This document shows positions 31,955-40,341 of a stretch of DNA of 64,000 nt, one piece after another. Positions within the stretch are counted from its first letter, which is position 1, and each line of letters begins with the position of its first letter. The notes under the pieces were generated by a model that was given only the letters and a program-made list of their open reading frames with translations, did no database searches and was not told the DNA's origin. This stretch comes from Acidobacteriota bacterium. GTDB lineage: Bacteria; Acidobacteriota; Blastocatellia; Pyrinomonadales; Pyrinomonadaceae. The stretch is taken from contig JAIVJZ010000045.1 of the NCBI GenBank assembly GCA_020199775.1, positions 964-64,963 of the forward strand, read 5' to 3'. The position numbers and the translations under genes are program-made.

Positions 31955-32428
31955 TCATGAAGGTTCATACAGCTTGTACTGGGTCGTAATCTCAATCGCC
32001 TTATGCAATGATCGGAAGACAGGACACTTGTTGGCGTGAATTCGATGCACGCGCTCGATTGTTTCCTGCGCGCCCGCCGGCGCCGTGAGGTGATAGACGA
32101 CGTGGATGCGGCGGATCACCAGCACTTTATCTTCCGTCTCGATCTCGCCTCTTACTTCCGCCGTCAAGTGTTTATTGCTCGCATTTATTTTACGTGCCTC
32201 CAGCGCGCCCCCGAAGGTGCCGACCAGTCAACCTCCCGCAGCGGCGACGACATAATCAAGCGTCGTTGCGTGAGGCTCGGCGACTTCAGGGCTGACGCCG
32301 TAGTGCTCGGCGACGGCTCCGTGCACGCCGAACCGTACTGGCTCTCGTTCAGCCGGTAGATAAGCGAGGCGTGCAGGACCTGCCTCACGCTCAATGCGTA
32401 TATGGGAAACATAAGCTACGTCTGACAT
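31955..32428 (-). CDS. OsmC-like protein with in-frame TGA at the catalytic Cys: probable selenoprotein
   Basis: 157 aa if TGA at 32230-32228 is read as Sec67. Start ATG 32428 with AAGGAG upstream. Before the TGA the frame ends ATTLDYVVAAAGG; directly after it, in the same frame, comes LVGTFGGALEARKIN. In OsmC-like proteins this place reads GGC, and the Cys is the peroxidatic residue. The second cysteine is kept (NKCPVF). There is no other defect in the gene, and TGA is the normal stop elsewhere in the window, so the code is standard. OsmC-like selenoproteins have been reported. A possible bSECIS hairpin follows. The enzyme would reduce organic hydroperoxides. A nonsense mutation is the alternative. 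Confidence 0.75.
32196..32220 (-). promoter_or_regulatory. Possible bacterial SECIS hairpin for the OsmC-like gene
   Basis: In the mRNA, CCTTC pairs with GGAGG around an 11-nt loop that starts with GG, 16 nt after the TGA. This meets the general bSECIS rules (stem, loop guanine early, 16-37 nt distance), but a competing TTCG-loop hairpin is possible. Confidence 0.4.
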
Positions 32429-32430
32429 CT

Positions 32431-32844
32431 TCAATCTCCTTCCGTCATTCCTTCAAAACCCATCCGGTTGATGTGCGTGACGGCGTCTTCGACCCGATGG
32501 AAAAGATGGTGGCTGTGATAGACCAGCCACGGGCTGATTATCGTATTCTGAGGTGCAACGAGTATGACCTTCTTACCTCGCTCCCAAGCGTAAAGCACCT
32601 CCATGCTGGTTCCGACGCTCGGCTTGACGAAGTTGACTAAGACAACGTCACATGCATCAATGTCGGCTTTATCATTTTCGACCATGTCGATCATGCCGTC
32701 CATCTCTCGCCCTCGATAATCGCGTATCATCGGATCGCGCGTCTCACACCGAAGGCGCTGCTTGGCGTACTCGCGCCAATCACGACATTCTTCATCTGTG
32801 CATCCCAGCATCGCACCACTCAGGTAAACTACTTTCCCTTTCAC
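32431..32844 (-). CDS. Nucleoside 2-deoxyribosyltransferase-like protein
   Basis: 137 aa from a GTG at 32844; other GTG/TTG starts up to 32895 are in frame. VVYLSGAMLGCTDEECRDWR is the N-terminal signature with the nucleoside-binding strand. TRDPMIRDYRGREM, VENDKADIDACDVVLVNF and PSVGTSMEVLYAWERGKK follow; the Glu in SMEV is the usual catalytic nucleophile. Members exchange bases between deoxynucleosides or cleave nucleotide N-glycosidic bonds; some act in phage or defence settings. It ends 2 bp before the OsmC-like start region, so both are in one transcript. Confidence 0.82.
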   Translation of the reverse strand: MKGKVVYLSGAMLGCTDEECRDWREYAKQRLRCETRDPMIRDYRGREMDGMIDMVENDKADIDACDVVLVNFVKPSVGTSMEVLYAWERGKKVILVAPQNTIISPWLVYHSHHLFHRVEDAVTHINRMGFEGMTEGD

Positions 32845-32943
32845 AATAGTTAATTCTCTTTCCACGAATTGATTACGTATTAAATTCCAGTTCAAAGTTT
32901 TGTGCGCGAGCTTTTCTTAAAGCTTAGATCAAATCAGTCATTC

Positions 32944-33764
32944 TTATTCTGCTGGAATTCTCCCGGCTGCTTCTTCAATCGCTTTTCCTTCACGCCGCGC
33001 CTGCGCCCACGTGTATGGCAGGTGTCTTACTTCGCCGCTCCGTTGAGCCTTCACCAGATGATCGAGCGCCTCGAGGATGATCCGCCTCTGTAACTCCCTG
33101 TGAAATGGCACTCCGAAGTGGTGTCCCATCATGAACGGCACGAACACCGCGCGCGGCGGCTTACAGTGCTGTGTGACATCGAGAGCCACGGTGATGGAGA
33201 CGGTGGGTAGTCCTCTTTGCTCTATTGCGCGCTGCACGAGCGCGACGGACTGGTGTCATATCGGTCAAGCGGGAGCGAGCAGCGCGACATCGGCGCTGTC
33301 CGCAACGACAGCCTCCGCTATGTCCTCGGCGAGCGTGCGTTCAGCCTCTCCGGGTCCATGTTGTAGCCAATGAAGGAGAAGAAGTTCTGGGTCAGCCCGC
33401 CGATCACGCCTTCTGTTGCCAACTCTTGCAACCGCTCGACGGGGAGGATCACGTTCAGGTCTTTCGCCGCGCCGTTCGTCGGATACTTGATCTGATGTAT
33501 CTCCAAATCGGACGGGTTTGAGTCGGAGGGGACGCGGCGGAAGCTGTAATCTCCCACCGGATGCACGACGTCGAAGGGCATCGTGCCTTTGGGCTGTACT
33601 CCTGCGGAACTAACGAAGGTCAGGCGTGATTCGGATAGAGGCTTCCTCAAAGAGGCTAAGGGGACGAAGTCGCTCTTCGTGATCATCGAGCCGGGGTAGC
33701 GTTCGTTGACCGTCTCCCACAGCCCCGGGCGCAGTTGTTTCGCTTCATCAGAGTGTGCCGTCAT
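32944..33764 (-). CDS. GrdB-like (glycine/sarcosine/betaine reductase selenoprotein B family) protein with two in-frame TGA codons and one frameshift
   Basis: Read across the defects it gives about 273 aa. The N-terminal half (RKPLSESRLTFVSSAGVQ, FDVVHPVGDYSFRRVPSD, GYNMDPERL) and the C-terminal half (HQSVALVQRAIEQRG, LPTVSITVALD) match the selenoprotein B family. The centre reads ALLAPA-TGA-PI-TGA-HQS, with TGA at 33267-33265 and 33258-33256: a UxxU in place of the usual UxxC/CxxC. A near-perfect bSECIS hairpin follows. Upstream, after MDPERL, one base is missing (CTGAAC for CTGGAAC), which shifts the frame; the total of 821 nt is one short of a multiple of three. So it is a selenoprotein with a sequencing error, or a recent pseudogene. 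The gene overlaps its upstream neighbour by 17 nt. Confidence 0.75.
33228..33244 (-). promoter_or_regulatory. Bacterial SECIS hairpin of the GrdB-like gene
   Basis: In the mRNA CGCGCT pairs perfectly with AGCGCG (6 bp) around the 5-nt loop CGTGC, whose second base is G. The loop lies 17 nt after the second TGA and 26 nt after the first, both within the known 16-37 nt range. One hairpin could serve both codons. Confidence 0.6.
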
Positions 33765-34038
33765 GTATCCAGTCTCCAGAACGTCGAACGAAATAGAAGT
33801 GCAGATGGAAAAAGAGATGAGCGGGCGTCGCCGCGTCCCTCTCTTCTAGGGTCTTCAGGATGAACTCGCGGTCGGTCTCCGGCACGTCGAGCAGCAACTT
33901 GAGAGCTTCCGTCCATGCCTTGTCGATCTCCTTACGCCCGGCGGCTTCATTACCGTCACCGAGATGAAGCCGCACGTAACGAATCAACTTCTCCGTGTCA
34001 CCCTCGGCAATTGCTTCTTTGAGATATTGAAGTGACAC
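33748..34038 (-). CDS. Small hypothetical protein upstream of the GrdB-like gene
   Basis: 96 aa, soluble, mostly helical (LKEAIAEGDTEKLIRYVRLH; DKAWTEALKLLLDVPETDRE), with a His/Phe-rich stretch HLFFHLHFYFVRR near the C-terminus. No family recognised. It overlaps the GrdB-like start by 17 nt, so it is probably translated with it and may belong to the same redox function. Confidence 0.6.
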   Translation of the reverse strand: MSLQYLKEAIAEGDTEKLIRYVRLHLGDGNEAAGRKEIDKAWTEALKLLLDVPETDREFILKTLEERDAATPAHLFFHLHFYFVRRSGDWIHDGTL

Positions 34039-34235
34039 AGATTTACAGCCCTTTAACGCCAGTCCTCACCTGACCGAGACTGATTTTCTTCATCGAACTC
34101 TATCCCGCACGTCAACGACTATATCTGGGACCGCGCCGAGTACCAAGCATCCGACTTGACCGCGAGTGCGCTTAACAGAGAGTCGAATCCTCAATGTTCA
34201 TACTTTACTATCACCGAGGAGAACAGTAAGCAGGC

Positions 34236-34757
34236 TCACCGCCTCTGCTCGATCCGCTTTAACAACCAGAGCGCGGCACGTTGCAGCAGCACGAGCGTCG
34301 CCGTCACGCCGACCGCCAAACCGAACAGCAGCAGGTTGCTTTCGTCTCCAGCGCGGAATGCAAACGAGAGCGCAGTCGAAACCGCCGGCGGGTGCATCGC
34401 ATCAAACAGAATCATCAACACGATGATAAGGGTCATCGCTACACCGCCGGAAAGGTAACCGCCGCCGAGCAGGGCGTTCGTGGCGAAGCCGAGCAACGCG
34501 GCACCCACCTGTGCGAAGAGGAGCGTACGCACCGTGTTAGCTTTGTGGCGCGGGTCGAGGTAGATGAGGAACGCGCTCGACGCGAGCGACGCGAACAGAA
34601 GCCGCTGACGGCTCAACCCCTCGACGAACGCGAAGACGAGCAGCACCGTCAAGGTCGGCAGGAGCGCGAGCGCGAACTCGCCTTTTAACCTTGACCGGCG
34701 GCGCACCGCTTTGTCGGCTTCTCCGGTTGGCTTCGATGTTTCTCCCTCACCGCTCAT
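34236..34757 (-). CDS. HPP family membrane protein
   Basis: 173 aa with four to five membrane spans. DAMHPPAVSTALSFAF contains the HPP motif that names the family (PF04982), and FLIYLDPRHKANTVRTLLFAQ precedes it. Relatives in cyanobacteria and plants are nitrite transporters; other members are unassigned. ATG at 34757 overlaps the stop of the frame-corrected DUF1622 gene (ATGA), so the two form an operon. Nothing identifiable lies in the 197 bp between its end and the small hypothetical gene at 34038. Confidence 0.85.
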   Translation of the reverse strand: MSGEGETSKPTGEADKAVRRRSRLKGEFALALLPTLTVLLVFAFVEGLSRQRLLFASLASSAFLIYLDPRHKANTVRTLLFAQVGAALLGFATNALLGGGYLSGGVAMTLIIVLMILFDAMHPPAVSTALSFAFRAGDESNLLLFGLAVGVTATLVLLQRAALWLLKRIEQRR

Positions 34758-35268
34758 GCGCCTTCCTCACCGCGCTCGTGTGTAGGCGTGCTCGCGGGCG
34801 AACCGGTGCGGGAAGAGGTCGGCGGTAGGTCGGCGTCGTGTTTGACCTTGCCCGTCGGCGACGTGTCAGCGGAGATTCCTTCGCGTTCCTCCGCCATCTC
34901 GCGTGATAGGAAATAGTTGAGCGCCGTGCGGATGACTGCAATTGCGCCGAGCTTCCCGATCTGCTCCCACGACGGTGCAATCGCGGTCGAGAGGATATGG
35001 CTCCGAGTTGGAACTCTAAGGCGAGAGCAAGAAAGCGCGCGAGCGTTAATCTGATTTCGTTATAACCTGTCAGTTGCGGCGGCATGAGCGGGCGGGCGAA
35101 ATAGACGATGGCGGCGGCGACGCCCAAGCCGATGACGACCGCCCCCGTCAACTCGACTGCAAGCTTAAGCCACAGCACGAGGTTGACGATTGTCTGCTCG
35201 ACGCCGACATCGCCCGGCGCGGCGACCAAGGCTCTCGCCTCTTCTTGCAGTAACAGCATCATGTACAT
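34754..35268 (-). pseudogene. DUF1622 membrane protein, single-base frameshift
   Basis: The first ~100 codons (LVLWLKLAVELTGAVVIGLG, then LARFLALALEFQLGA) are a normal DUF1622 protein with two to three membrane spans. After QLGA the frame is lost; adding one G (GCCATATCC to GCCGATATCC) restores DILSTAIAPSWEQIGKLGAI, NYFLSREMAEE and a stop at 34754 that overlaps the HPP start by ATGA. The length of 515 nt is one short of a multiple of three. The perfect fit of the restored end with the neighbour suggests a sequencing error or a very recent mutation. Confidence 0.8.
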
Positions 35269-35375
35269 TCCGGCTTACTCCACATCGCGCGAAACGCGCG
35301 ACGCCGCCTCTCTCCTCCGCAAATCACTCTTCGCCGTCGTCGCAACCCGCCTTTGACATTCCTTCCGCGTCCGAG

Positions 35376-35573
35376 TCATCCGCCGCCCTGACGCGCGATC
35401 GCGAACAGCCCTACAATTCCGAGCGCGTACAAGACGAGCACGACGAGCGAATCAATCCCCATGCGCAGGAATTTACGTTGCGGGCGGAAGATCAACCCGT
35501 AGATATAGACGGCAGTGAGCAGCACGCCTAAGCCCGCGAGATAAATGTCTGTCGATTGCGCCTGCGGCAACAC
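35376..35573 (-). pseudogene. C-terminal fragment of a membrane transporter (Na+/Ca2+ antiporter-like), cut by IS6
   Basis: About 65 codons: two hydrophobic segments (YLAGLGVLLTAVYIYGLI and SLVVLVLYALGIVGLFAI) separated by FRPQRKFLRMGID. This resembles the last two helices of sodium/calcium exchanger family proteins. The coding sequence would continue to the right but meets the IS6 end at 35579 after a few bases. Only a GTG could start it. The family call is tentative because of the length. Confidence 0.5.
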
Positions 35574-35578
35574 GGCTC

Positions 35579-35925
35579 GGTTGCTTTGCGAAAATTATTT
35601 TCAAGCGCGAAAGTTCTTCGAGTGCCTTCCGCTATGTGGCGACCCCGAACAGCGAAGTGACAAACTTCGCCTGTCCCTGCGCATCACTTCCGGCTAACCT
35701 TTTGACTTGACCTTTCCTCATCATATGCATCGCCTCAATGCCTTCGAGCGTTCGTTCAGCGGTGTGGAAGCGCTTGAAACACTGCGACGCGCGTACCTTC
35801 TTCTTGACGAAGCGGTGGTCCTGTTCGACCACATTGTTCAGATATTTAACCCGCCTCAACTGGCAATCTTTTGGCAATATCTTTTCGTCTTGCGTTGAGG
35901 TGTAGGCTTCCGGGTAAGCAGTATT
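35579..35925 (-). mobile_element. Partial IS6-family element (left end and 3' half of transposase)
   Basis: The end GGTTGCTTTGCGAAAATTA matches the left end of the IS6 copy at 30195. The 81-codon transposase remainder (LRRVKYLNNVVEQDHRFVKK; MMRKGQVKRLAGSD) is closely related to that copy, in the same orientation. Upstream of TAYPEAYTSTQDEK the similarity stops at about 35925. With the other copy it brackets a 4.5-kb block of redox and ion genes. Confidence 0.85.
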
Positions 35926-36081
35926 TTACGAACACACTTTAACATCGAGTTGATAGTTAGAGCATGATTTACCTCGATTTTGTTCGTGAAATGCGATCTT
36001 GGAGGCTCCTAGACCTTGTCGACTGAAGCGCTGACTCCTGAAATCCTTCGCGGCTTCCGGGCCTAGGCACGGCGGGATAAA
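35926..36081. other. Intergenic DNA right of the partial IS6
   Basis: No gene supported. It holds unassigned sequence between the IS6 breakpoint and the terminator of the DUF4142 gene. Confidence 0.3.
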
Positions 36082-36111
36082 GGGGAGAGGGCGTTTGCGC
36101 ACCCTCTCCCC
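36082..36111 (-). terminator. Terminator of the first DUF4142 gene
   Basis: GGGGAGAGGG pairs with CCCTCTCCCC (10 bp) around a 10-nt loop; TTTATCC follows on the minus strand. It lies 35 bp beyond the stop. Confidence 0.75.
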
Positions 36112-36145
36112 GGTGGACTTCACTAGGGCAGGCACTGGCGAGTAG

Positions 36146-36769
36146 TTACCTGCCCCCCCGCATGGGCATCATCGCCATGTGCATCTTCATGTCCATCTGG
36201 CGGACCATGTCGTAGTGCCGCTCGACGGCCGGTCGCATCTTCTCGGCGTAAGCCTCGAGATCACGGTTCTTGCCCATCTTGTCGTACATCATGAGCATGT
36301 CCACCATCATGGCGTGGCCCGCCATCTGGTGCTTGACGTAGGCCATGTCGAACTCCATCCCCGACAGCTTCGACATCCCATCCATCACCGCACGGTGGTG
36401 CGGGTCCAGCTCGGTCGGCAGAGTCATGCCCATCTTCTGGGCGATCTGCGCCAGCTCGGCGTTCGCCTTGGTGTGATCGGCCGCCGTCATCTGGGCGAAG
36501 CTCTTCACGTCGGGGCTTGTCGCGCGCTGGGCGACCATGTCCCACATCTTCATCTCGGCCATATTGGCGTGGGCGGCGTCCATCATGAACTTGTGGTCCA
36601 TCACCTCCGCCGACATCTTCATGCCGTCGTGCTTACCCCCCATCTTTCCCATCTTGTCAGACTTGCCCGACCCGCCTTGGCCGCGGTTCATGTCCCCCTG
36701 TGCAAAGGCCAAACTTGCCAGTGCAAAGACCAGACAGGCGCCCAACGAAACAACAGTTTTAGCTCTCAT
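36146..36769 (-). CDS. Secreted DUF4142 protein, Met/His-rich
   Basis: 207 aa. Signal peptide at 1-24 (TVVSLGACLVFALASLAFA), then a Gly/Lys/Met-rich segment (GKSDKMGKMGGKHDGMKM) and the DUF4142 four-helix domain (residues ~50-190), which has a ferritin-like pattern. The C-terminus MDMKMHMAMMPMRGG and several His-Met pairs would suit Cu(I) or other soft-metal binding; this is inference. A paralogue with the same C-terminus lies at 43746. GGAGAAG precedes the ATG. Confidence 0.85.
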   Translation of the reverse strand: MRAKTVVSLGACLVFALASLAFAQGDMNRGQGGSGKSDKMGKMGGKHDGMKMSAEVMDHKFMMDAAHANMAEMKMWDMVAQRATSPDVKSFAQMTAADHTKANAELAQIAQKMGMTLPTELDPHHRAVMDGMSKLSGMEFDMAYVKHQMAGHAMMVDMLMMYDKMGKNRDLEAYAEKMRPAVERHYDMVRQMDMKMHMAMMPMRGGR

Positions 36770-36938
36770 GATACTTCTCCTTTATTACCCCTGGTTGATG
36801 AATTACCTTGCTGTGCCGGGGTTATGCCTCCGAGCAAGGCGAAAAACGGCAACGCCACGGCTGACGTCTGCCGTTGTTTGCTTCTTCCTAGCGCACCTCC
36901 CGTACGCCTCCTTCGCGCACGCTCAACTCACCCCTACT

Positions 36939-39900
36939 TCAGAAGCTGAAGCGCGTCTGTGCTTCGACGCGGCGGCCGTCCCCGGCGGTGGAGTATGGCT
37001 GGCCGAAGAAGGGGGAGCTGAGATTGCCTACGGGGGAGCCCAGGTTAGTGTGGTTGAACAGGTTCTGCACTTGGAGGGAGAACAGTAAATTGTAGCGTTC
37101 CTGCGCCCGCGCTGAAGCCCCGCGCGGCCCACCGCCGAAGCCGAACGTCTTGGTGACGCGGAGGTTGACGGAGAAGAAGCCTAGCCCTTCGCCGTAGTTG
37201 CGCGGGATCATCCGTTGCCCCGGCGCGGGCTCCGGGTCGAACGCTCCGAAGCGGGTGAAGACGATACCGGGTTTTGTCAGGTCGGTGGCGAAGGCGGGGC
37301 GCTCTGTAAACAATGAGTCGCCGTTCGTGTCGCGACCCGTGGTGATGTTGAACGGGTAGCCTGAAGAGGCGACGACGAACGGGTTGAGGCGGAGGCCCCA
37401 GGGCGCGGTTAAAGAGCCGCCCGCGGAGAAGTGGTGGCGGATGTCTATCGCCGAGCGCCCGTACTCGGTGCTGAGGTCGTAGGTGTCAGCGGGGAAACTC
37501 TCTGCGCCGCCTGAGTCCGTGCTCGCTTTGTTTAGGACATAGGTCGCGAAAAACGTCAGGTTTCGGTTGAACCTGTTGTTGGCGGTGACGATCAACTGGT
37601 TCTGGTTGAAGGTGCCGCTCGACTCATATTGGAAGACGTTGCCGGCGCCCCCAAAGGGCCGCACCCCGCTGCCGCGCCGTCCGGGCACGAACGTTCCGGG
37701 CAGCGGCGCGTTGACGTTCCGCGAGCGGAGCACATGCAGCACGCGCGCCCTCAAGTAGGTAGCGGAGAGGGTGGTTTTGAAAGGCAGACGCCGCTCGACG
37801 CTCAACGAGGACTGGAGCGAATAGGGCGCGCGGAGGTCTTCGGCGACGCGCCTCGTGGTCTGCGGGACGGCGAAGGCCGTGAGCGTCGTGATTGAGGGCA
37901 CGTCCCGGTATAAATCCAAAACGGTCGGATCAGAGACGATAAACTGCTGTTGATTCGTCCCGTTGAAGCGGTTGACCTGAAGGGTGAGGTTTTCTCCGAA
38001 GCGCTCGTAGAAGAGGCCGAAGCCGCCGCGGATGACGGTTTTCGGCTGGCGCGCGCCGCCCGTGCCGGGCGCCCACGCGAAGGCAAGGCGCGGCGCGAAA
38101 TTCGTCCAGTCGCCGACGTTGCTCTGGGCCTCGTAACGCAGGCCTAAGCCGATGGTGAGGTTCGGGCGCAGCCGCCAGTCGTCTTGCAGGAAGCCGCCGA
38201 ACTCCACTTGTCTGACACCCGCGAGAGGATTTCCGCCGGCAATGGAAAATTGCGTCGCGCCGCCGCCGCGCTCACGAATTTCCGCGGGCGTGAGTTCCTG
38301 CCGTCCGAGCAGCACCGTGCGGCGGTAACGTTCGAGCGAGGTGATCGGCACGAATACGGGCTGACCGTTGGCATCGCGCACCACTCCTCCGTTTGCATCA
38401 AGTTCGGGCGCGACGCCGCCGCCGAAGGTGAAGGTGCCGCCGAAGTTCTGCGGCGACACATCAGTGATCGAGACGCCGCGCAGTCGCCCGCCCGCTTTGA
38501 ATGCATGGCGGCCGAGCGCCCAGGAGGTGTAGTTCTGCAACTCCCAGCGATCCTCGTTGTTAAATGACACGCCCACTTGCGCGCCACCGCCCGTGAAAGC
38601 GTCAATCACTCTGATCGTCGGAACGGAGTTGTCCCCTTCCCGCCTTCTCCGTGTGCGTGCGTACTGAAAGCGCGCCTCATTTACCACTTTGCCACTGAGC
38701 GCAGCCGTATCCGTCAGTTGCAAGGACTGTTCCGTGCCTGACCTGTCAAAGGCCCGCGAGGGCAATGATAAATCTCCGATACCCGCGTTCTTCAAAGTCG
38801 AACGCGAGAAGTTGTAGCGCGCCGTGAGCGTGTTGCTCCGGCCCAGTTGGTAATCGAAACGCGTGCCGATGTTTGTGAAGCATTGCGGCGTGCGCACCGT
38901 TTGACTGAACGGAGTGACACTGAAGGCCGTATCAAGGACGGTCGCGTTGATGACCGCGTTCTCGTCCGCCTCGTTGCGCTCGAAGTCGAGAAAGAAAGAT
39001 GCTTTCTTTGCAATGACCGGGCCGCTGAAACTTCCGCCATAGAGACGCGACTGGAAGTGGGCGCGGTTCGGCGCAAAAGCGTTGCGCGCGTTCAGGCTCT
39101 CGTCGTTGAAGTTGAAGAACCCTTGACCCCGAAACTCGTCCGCGCCCGGTTTGGTCTGAACCTCCACGCGGCCATAGCCCATTCGATCGTACTGGGCGGA
39201 GAAAGGGTTCTGGTTGACGCGAATCTCGCGGATGGAGTTTTTGGGCGGGAGGCGACCATCGGTAAACCCGTCCACTAAGACCTGACCGCCACCGGGCCCG
39301 GCCAGCGATTGCACGGCCTCGGCGAGACCTTCGGGGTCGTCAGGCAGCGCGTCGAGGTCTGCGCCCCGGAGCACGAGTGCGCCGGCGTTGTTATCAAGTT
39401 CCGTGCTCAACGGCGCTTCGGCGGCGACGGTTACTTGCTGATGCTCGAGCGCGACGCGCAGCGTGAGGTCGAGCGATTTACGTCCCCCGCCAAGTTCCAC
39501 GTCGGCGTTTTCAGCGACGGCAAAGCCCGGCGCGGCGGCGCGCACGACGTACCTGCCGTCCGGGAGGCCGGAGAAGTTATAAGCTCCTTCCTCGTCGGTC
39601 GTGGCGACCAGTTGGGAGCCGTTTGCGCCTGCCAGCGCGACGGTAGCGCCCACGATCAAGGCCCCTAATTCGTCCGTGATCCGACCGCGCAACGCGCCTG
39701 TCCCACGCGGCGCAGCGCCAACTCCGCTCGCGGAAGTGGCCCGTGAGCGTTCCGGGCGCGGGGACGCATCGGCGCGTACACCGCTGCCGGTAATGTCGAG
39801 CACCAGGCGGTTGAAACTCTTCTGCGGCGCAACGGTCGCGCCTCCGCCGCTGTCAATGAAGATCTCGACGAAAGGCTCGCCGCCCCGCAACCCTGACGCG

Positions 39901-40292
39901 GTGCGCAAGCGGCGCACGAGCAGGCCTTCAATCGCGTAGCTGGGGAGCAGCAAGGAGCGCGCGCCGCGCACGCGCACGATAGTCTCATCGCCCCGCCTCT
40001 CCTGTTCGACGGCGCTTTCGGCCAGCGAGCTATCGGCGATCAACTCGACGCGAACCGCGCCGGCTTCATGGCTCACGCTGAGGCGCACCAACTGTACCGG
40101 CGCGGCCGCCCGCGAAGAGACCGCCAGGAACACGGCGCCGACGAGTGCAAGGACTGCGAACGCCAGCACGCCGCCTGCGCCCAAAAGTCTGTGGCGTTTG
40201 TCCTGCCTAACGCTCCTCGCACCTGCTGCGTAGCGCATATCCTCATCACCCATGATGTCAACTTGAATTCGTTCTCGGCAGTGATGGCTCAT
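36939..40292 (-). CDS. TonB-dependent receptor, Oar-like, with N-terminal AMIN-like and carboxypeptidase-regulatory domains
   Basis: 1117 aa. A hydrophobic anchor (LLGAGGVLAFAVLALVGAVF) is followed by a ~100-residue AMIN-like beta domain (VRLSVSHEAGAVRVELIADS), then a carboxypeptidase-regulatory repeat (GRITDELGALIVGATVALAG ... YNFSGLPDGRYVV), a plug domain (VLVDGFTDGRLPPKNSIREI) and a large 22-strand barrel ending in EAQTRFSF with terminal Phe. AMIN domains bind peptidoglycan or target secretins and are unusual on TonB receptors. Oar-like receptors in this phylum take up or export large ligands. An ATG at 40253 is an alternative start; neither start has a good ribosome site. Confidence 0.88.
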   Translation of the reverse strand: MSHHCRERIQVDIMGDEDMRYAAGARSVRQDKRHRLLGAGGVLAFAVLALVGAVFLAVSSRAAAPVQLVRLSVSHEAGAVRVELIADSSLAESAVEQERRGDETIVRVRGARSLLLPSYAIEGLLVRRLRTASGLRGGEPFVEIFIDSGGGATVAPQKSFNRLVLDITGSGVRADASPRPERSRATSASGVGAAPRGTGALRGRITDELGALIVGATVALAGANGSQLVATTDEEGAYNFSGLPDGRYVVRAAAPGFAVAENADVELGGGRKSLDLTLRVALEHQQVTVAAEAPLSTELDNNAGALVLRGADLDALPDDPEGLAEAVQSLAGPGGGQVLVDGFTDGRLPPKNSIREIRVNQNPFSAQYDRMGYGRVEVQTKPGADEFRGQGFFNFNDESLNARNAFAPNRAHFQSRLYGGSFSGPVIAKKASFFLDFERNEADENAVINATVLDTAFSVTPFSQTVRTPQCFTNIGTRFDYQLGRSNTLTARYNFSRSTLKNAGIGDLSLPSRAFDRSGTEQSLQLTDTAALSGKVVNEARFQYARTRRRREGDNSVPTIRVIDAFTGGGAQVGVSFNNEDRWELQNYTSWALGRHAFKAGGRLRGVSITDVSPQNFGGTFTFGGGVAPELDANGGVVRDANGQPVFVPITSLERYRRTVLLGRQELTPAEIRERGGGATQFSIAGGNPLAGVRQVEFGGFLQDDWRLRPNLTIGLGLRYEAQSNVGDWTNFAPRLAFAWAPGTGGARQPKTVIRGGFGLFYERFGENLTLQVNRFNGTNQQQFIVSDPTVLDLYRDVPSITTLTAFAVPQTTRRVAEDLRAPYSLQSSLSVERRLPFKTTLSATYLRARVLHVLRSRNVNAPLPGTFVPGRRGSGVRPFGGAGNVFQYESSGTFNQNQLIVTANNRFNRNLTFFATYVLNKASTDSGGAESFPADTYDLSTEYGRSAIDIRHHFSAGGSLTAPWGLRLNPFVVASSGYPFNITTGRDTNGDSLFTERPAFATDLTKPGIVFTRFGAFDPEPAPGQRMIPRNYGEGLGFFSVNLRVTKTFGFGGGPRGASARAQERYNLLFSLQVQNLFNHTNLGSPVGNLSSPFFGQPYSTAGDGRRVEAQTRFSF

Positions 40293-40341
40293 TCAGCTTC
40301 GACAGAATCTCACGATCATCGGCTATGAGTCGCACCCCGCA

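Noticed and set aside
32228-32230. TGA in the OsmC-like gene as an ordinary stop that splits two genes
   Set aside because: Frame and family similarity continue without a gap, the TGA sits exactly at the catalytic Cys, and no start codon or ribosome site follows directly.
34180-34200. AGAGTCGAATCCTC looked like a tRNA T-arm
   Set aside because: The loop does not read TTCRANY, and no acceptor, D or anticodon arm can be built around it.
35926-36135. 69-codon open frame on minus next to the partial IS6
   Set aside because: It overlaps the hairpin terminator of the DUF4142 gene, and its composition is Arg/Pro/Ser rich without a family match.
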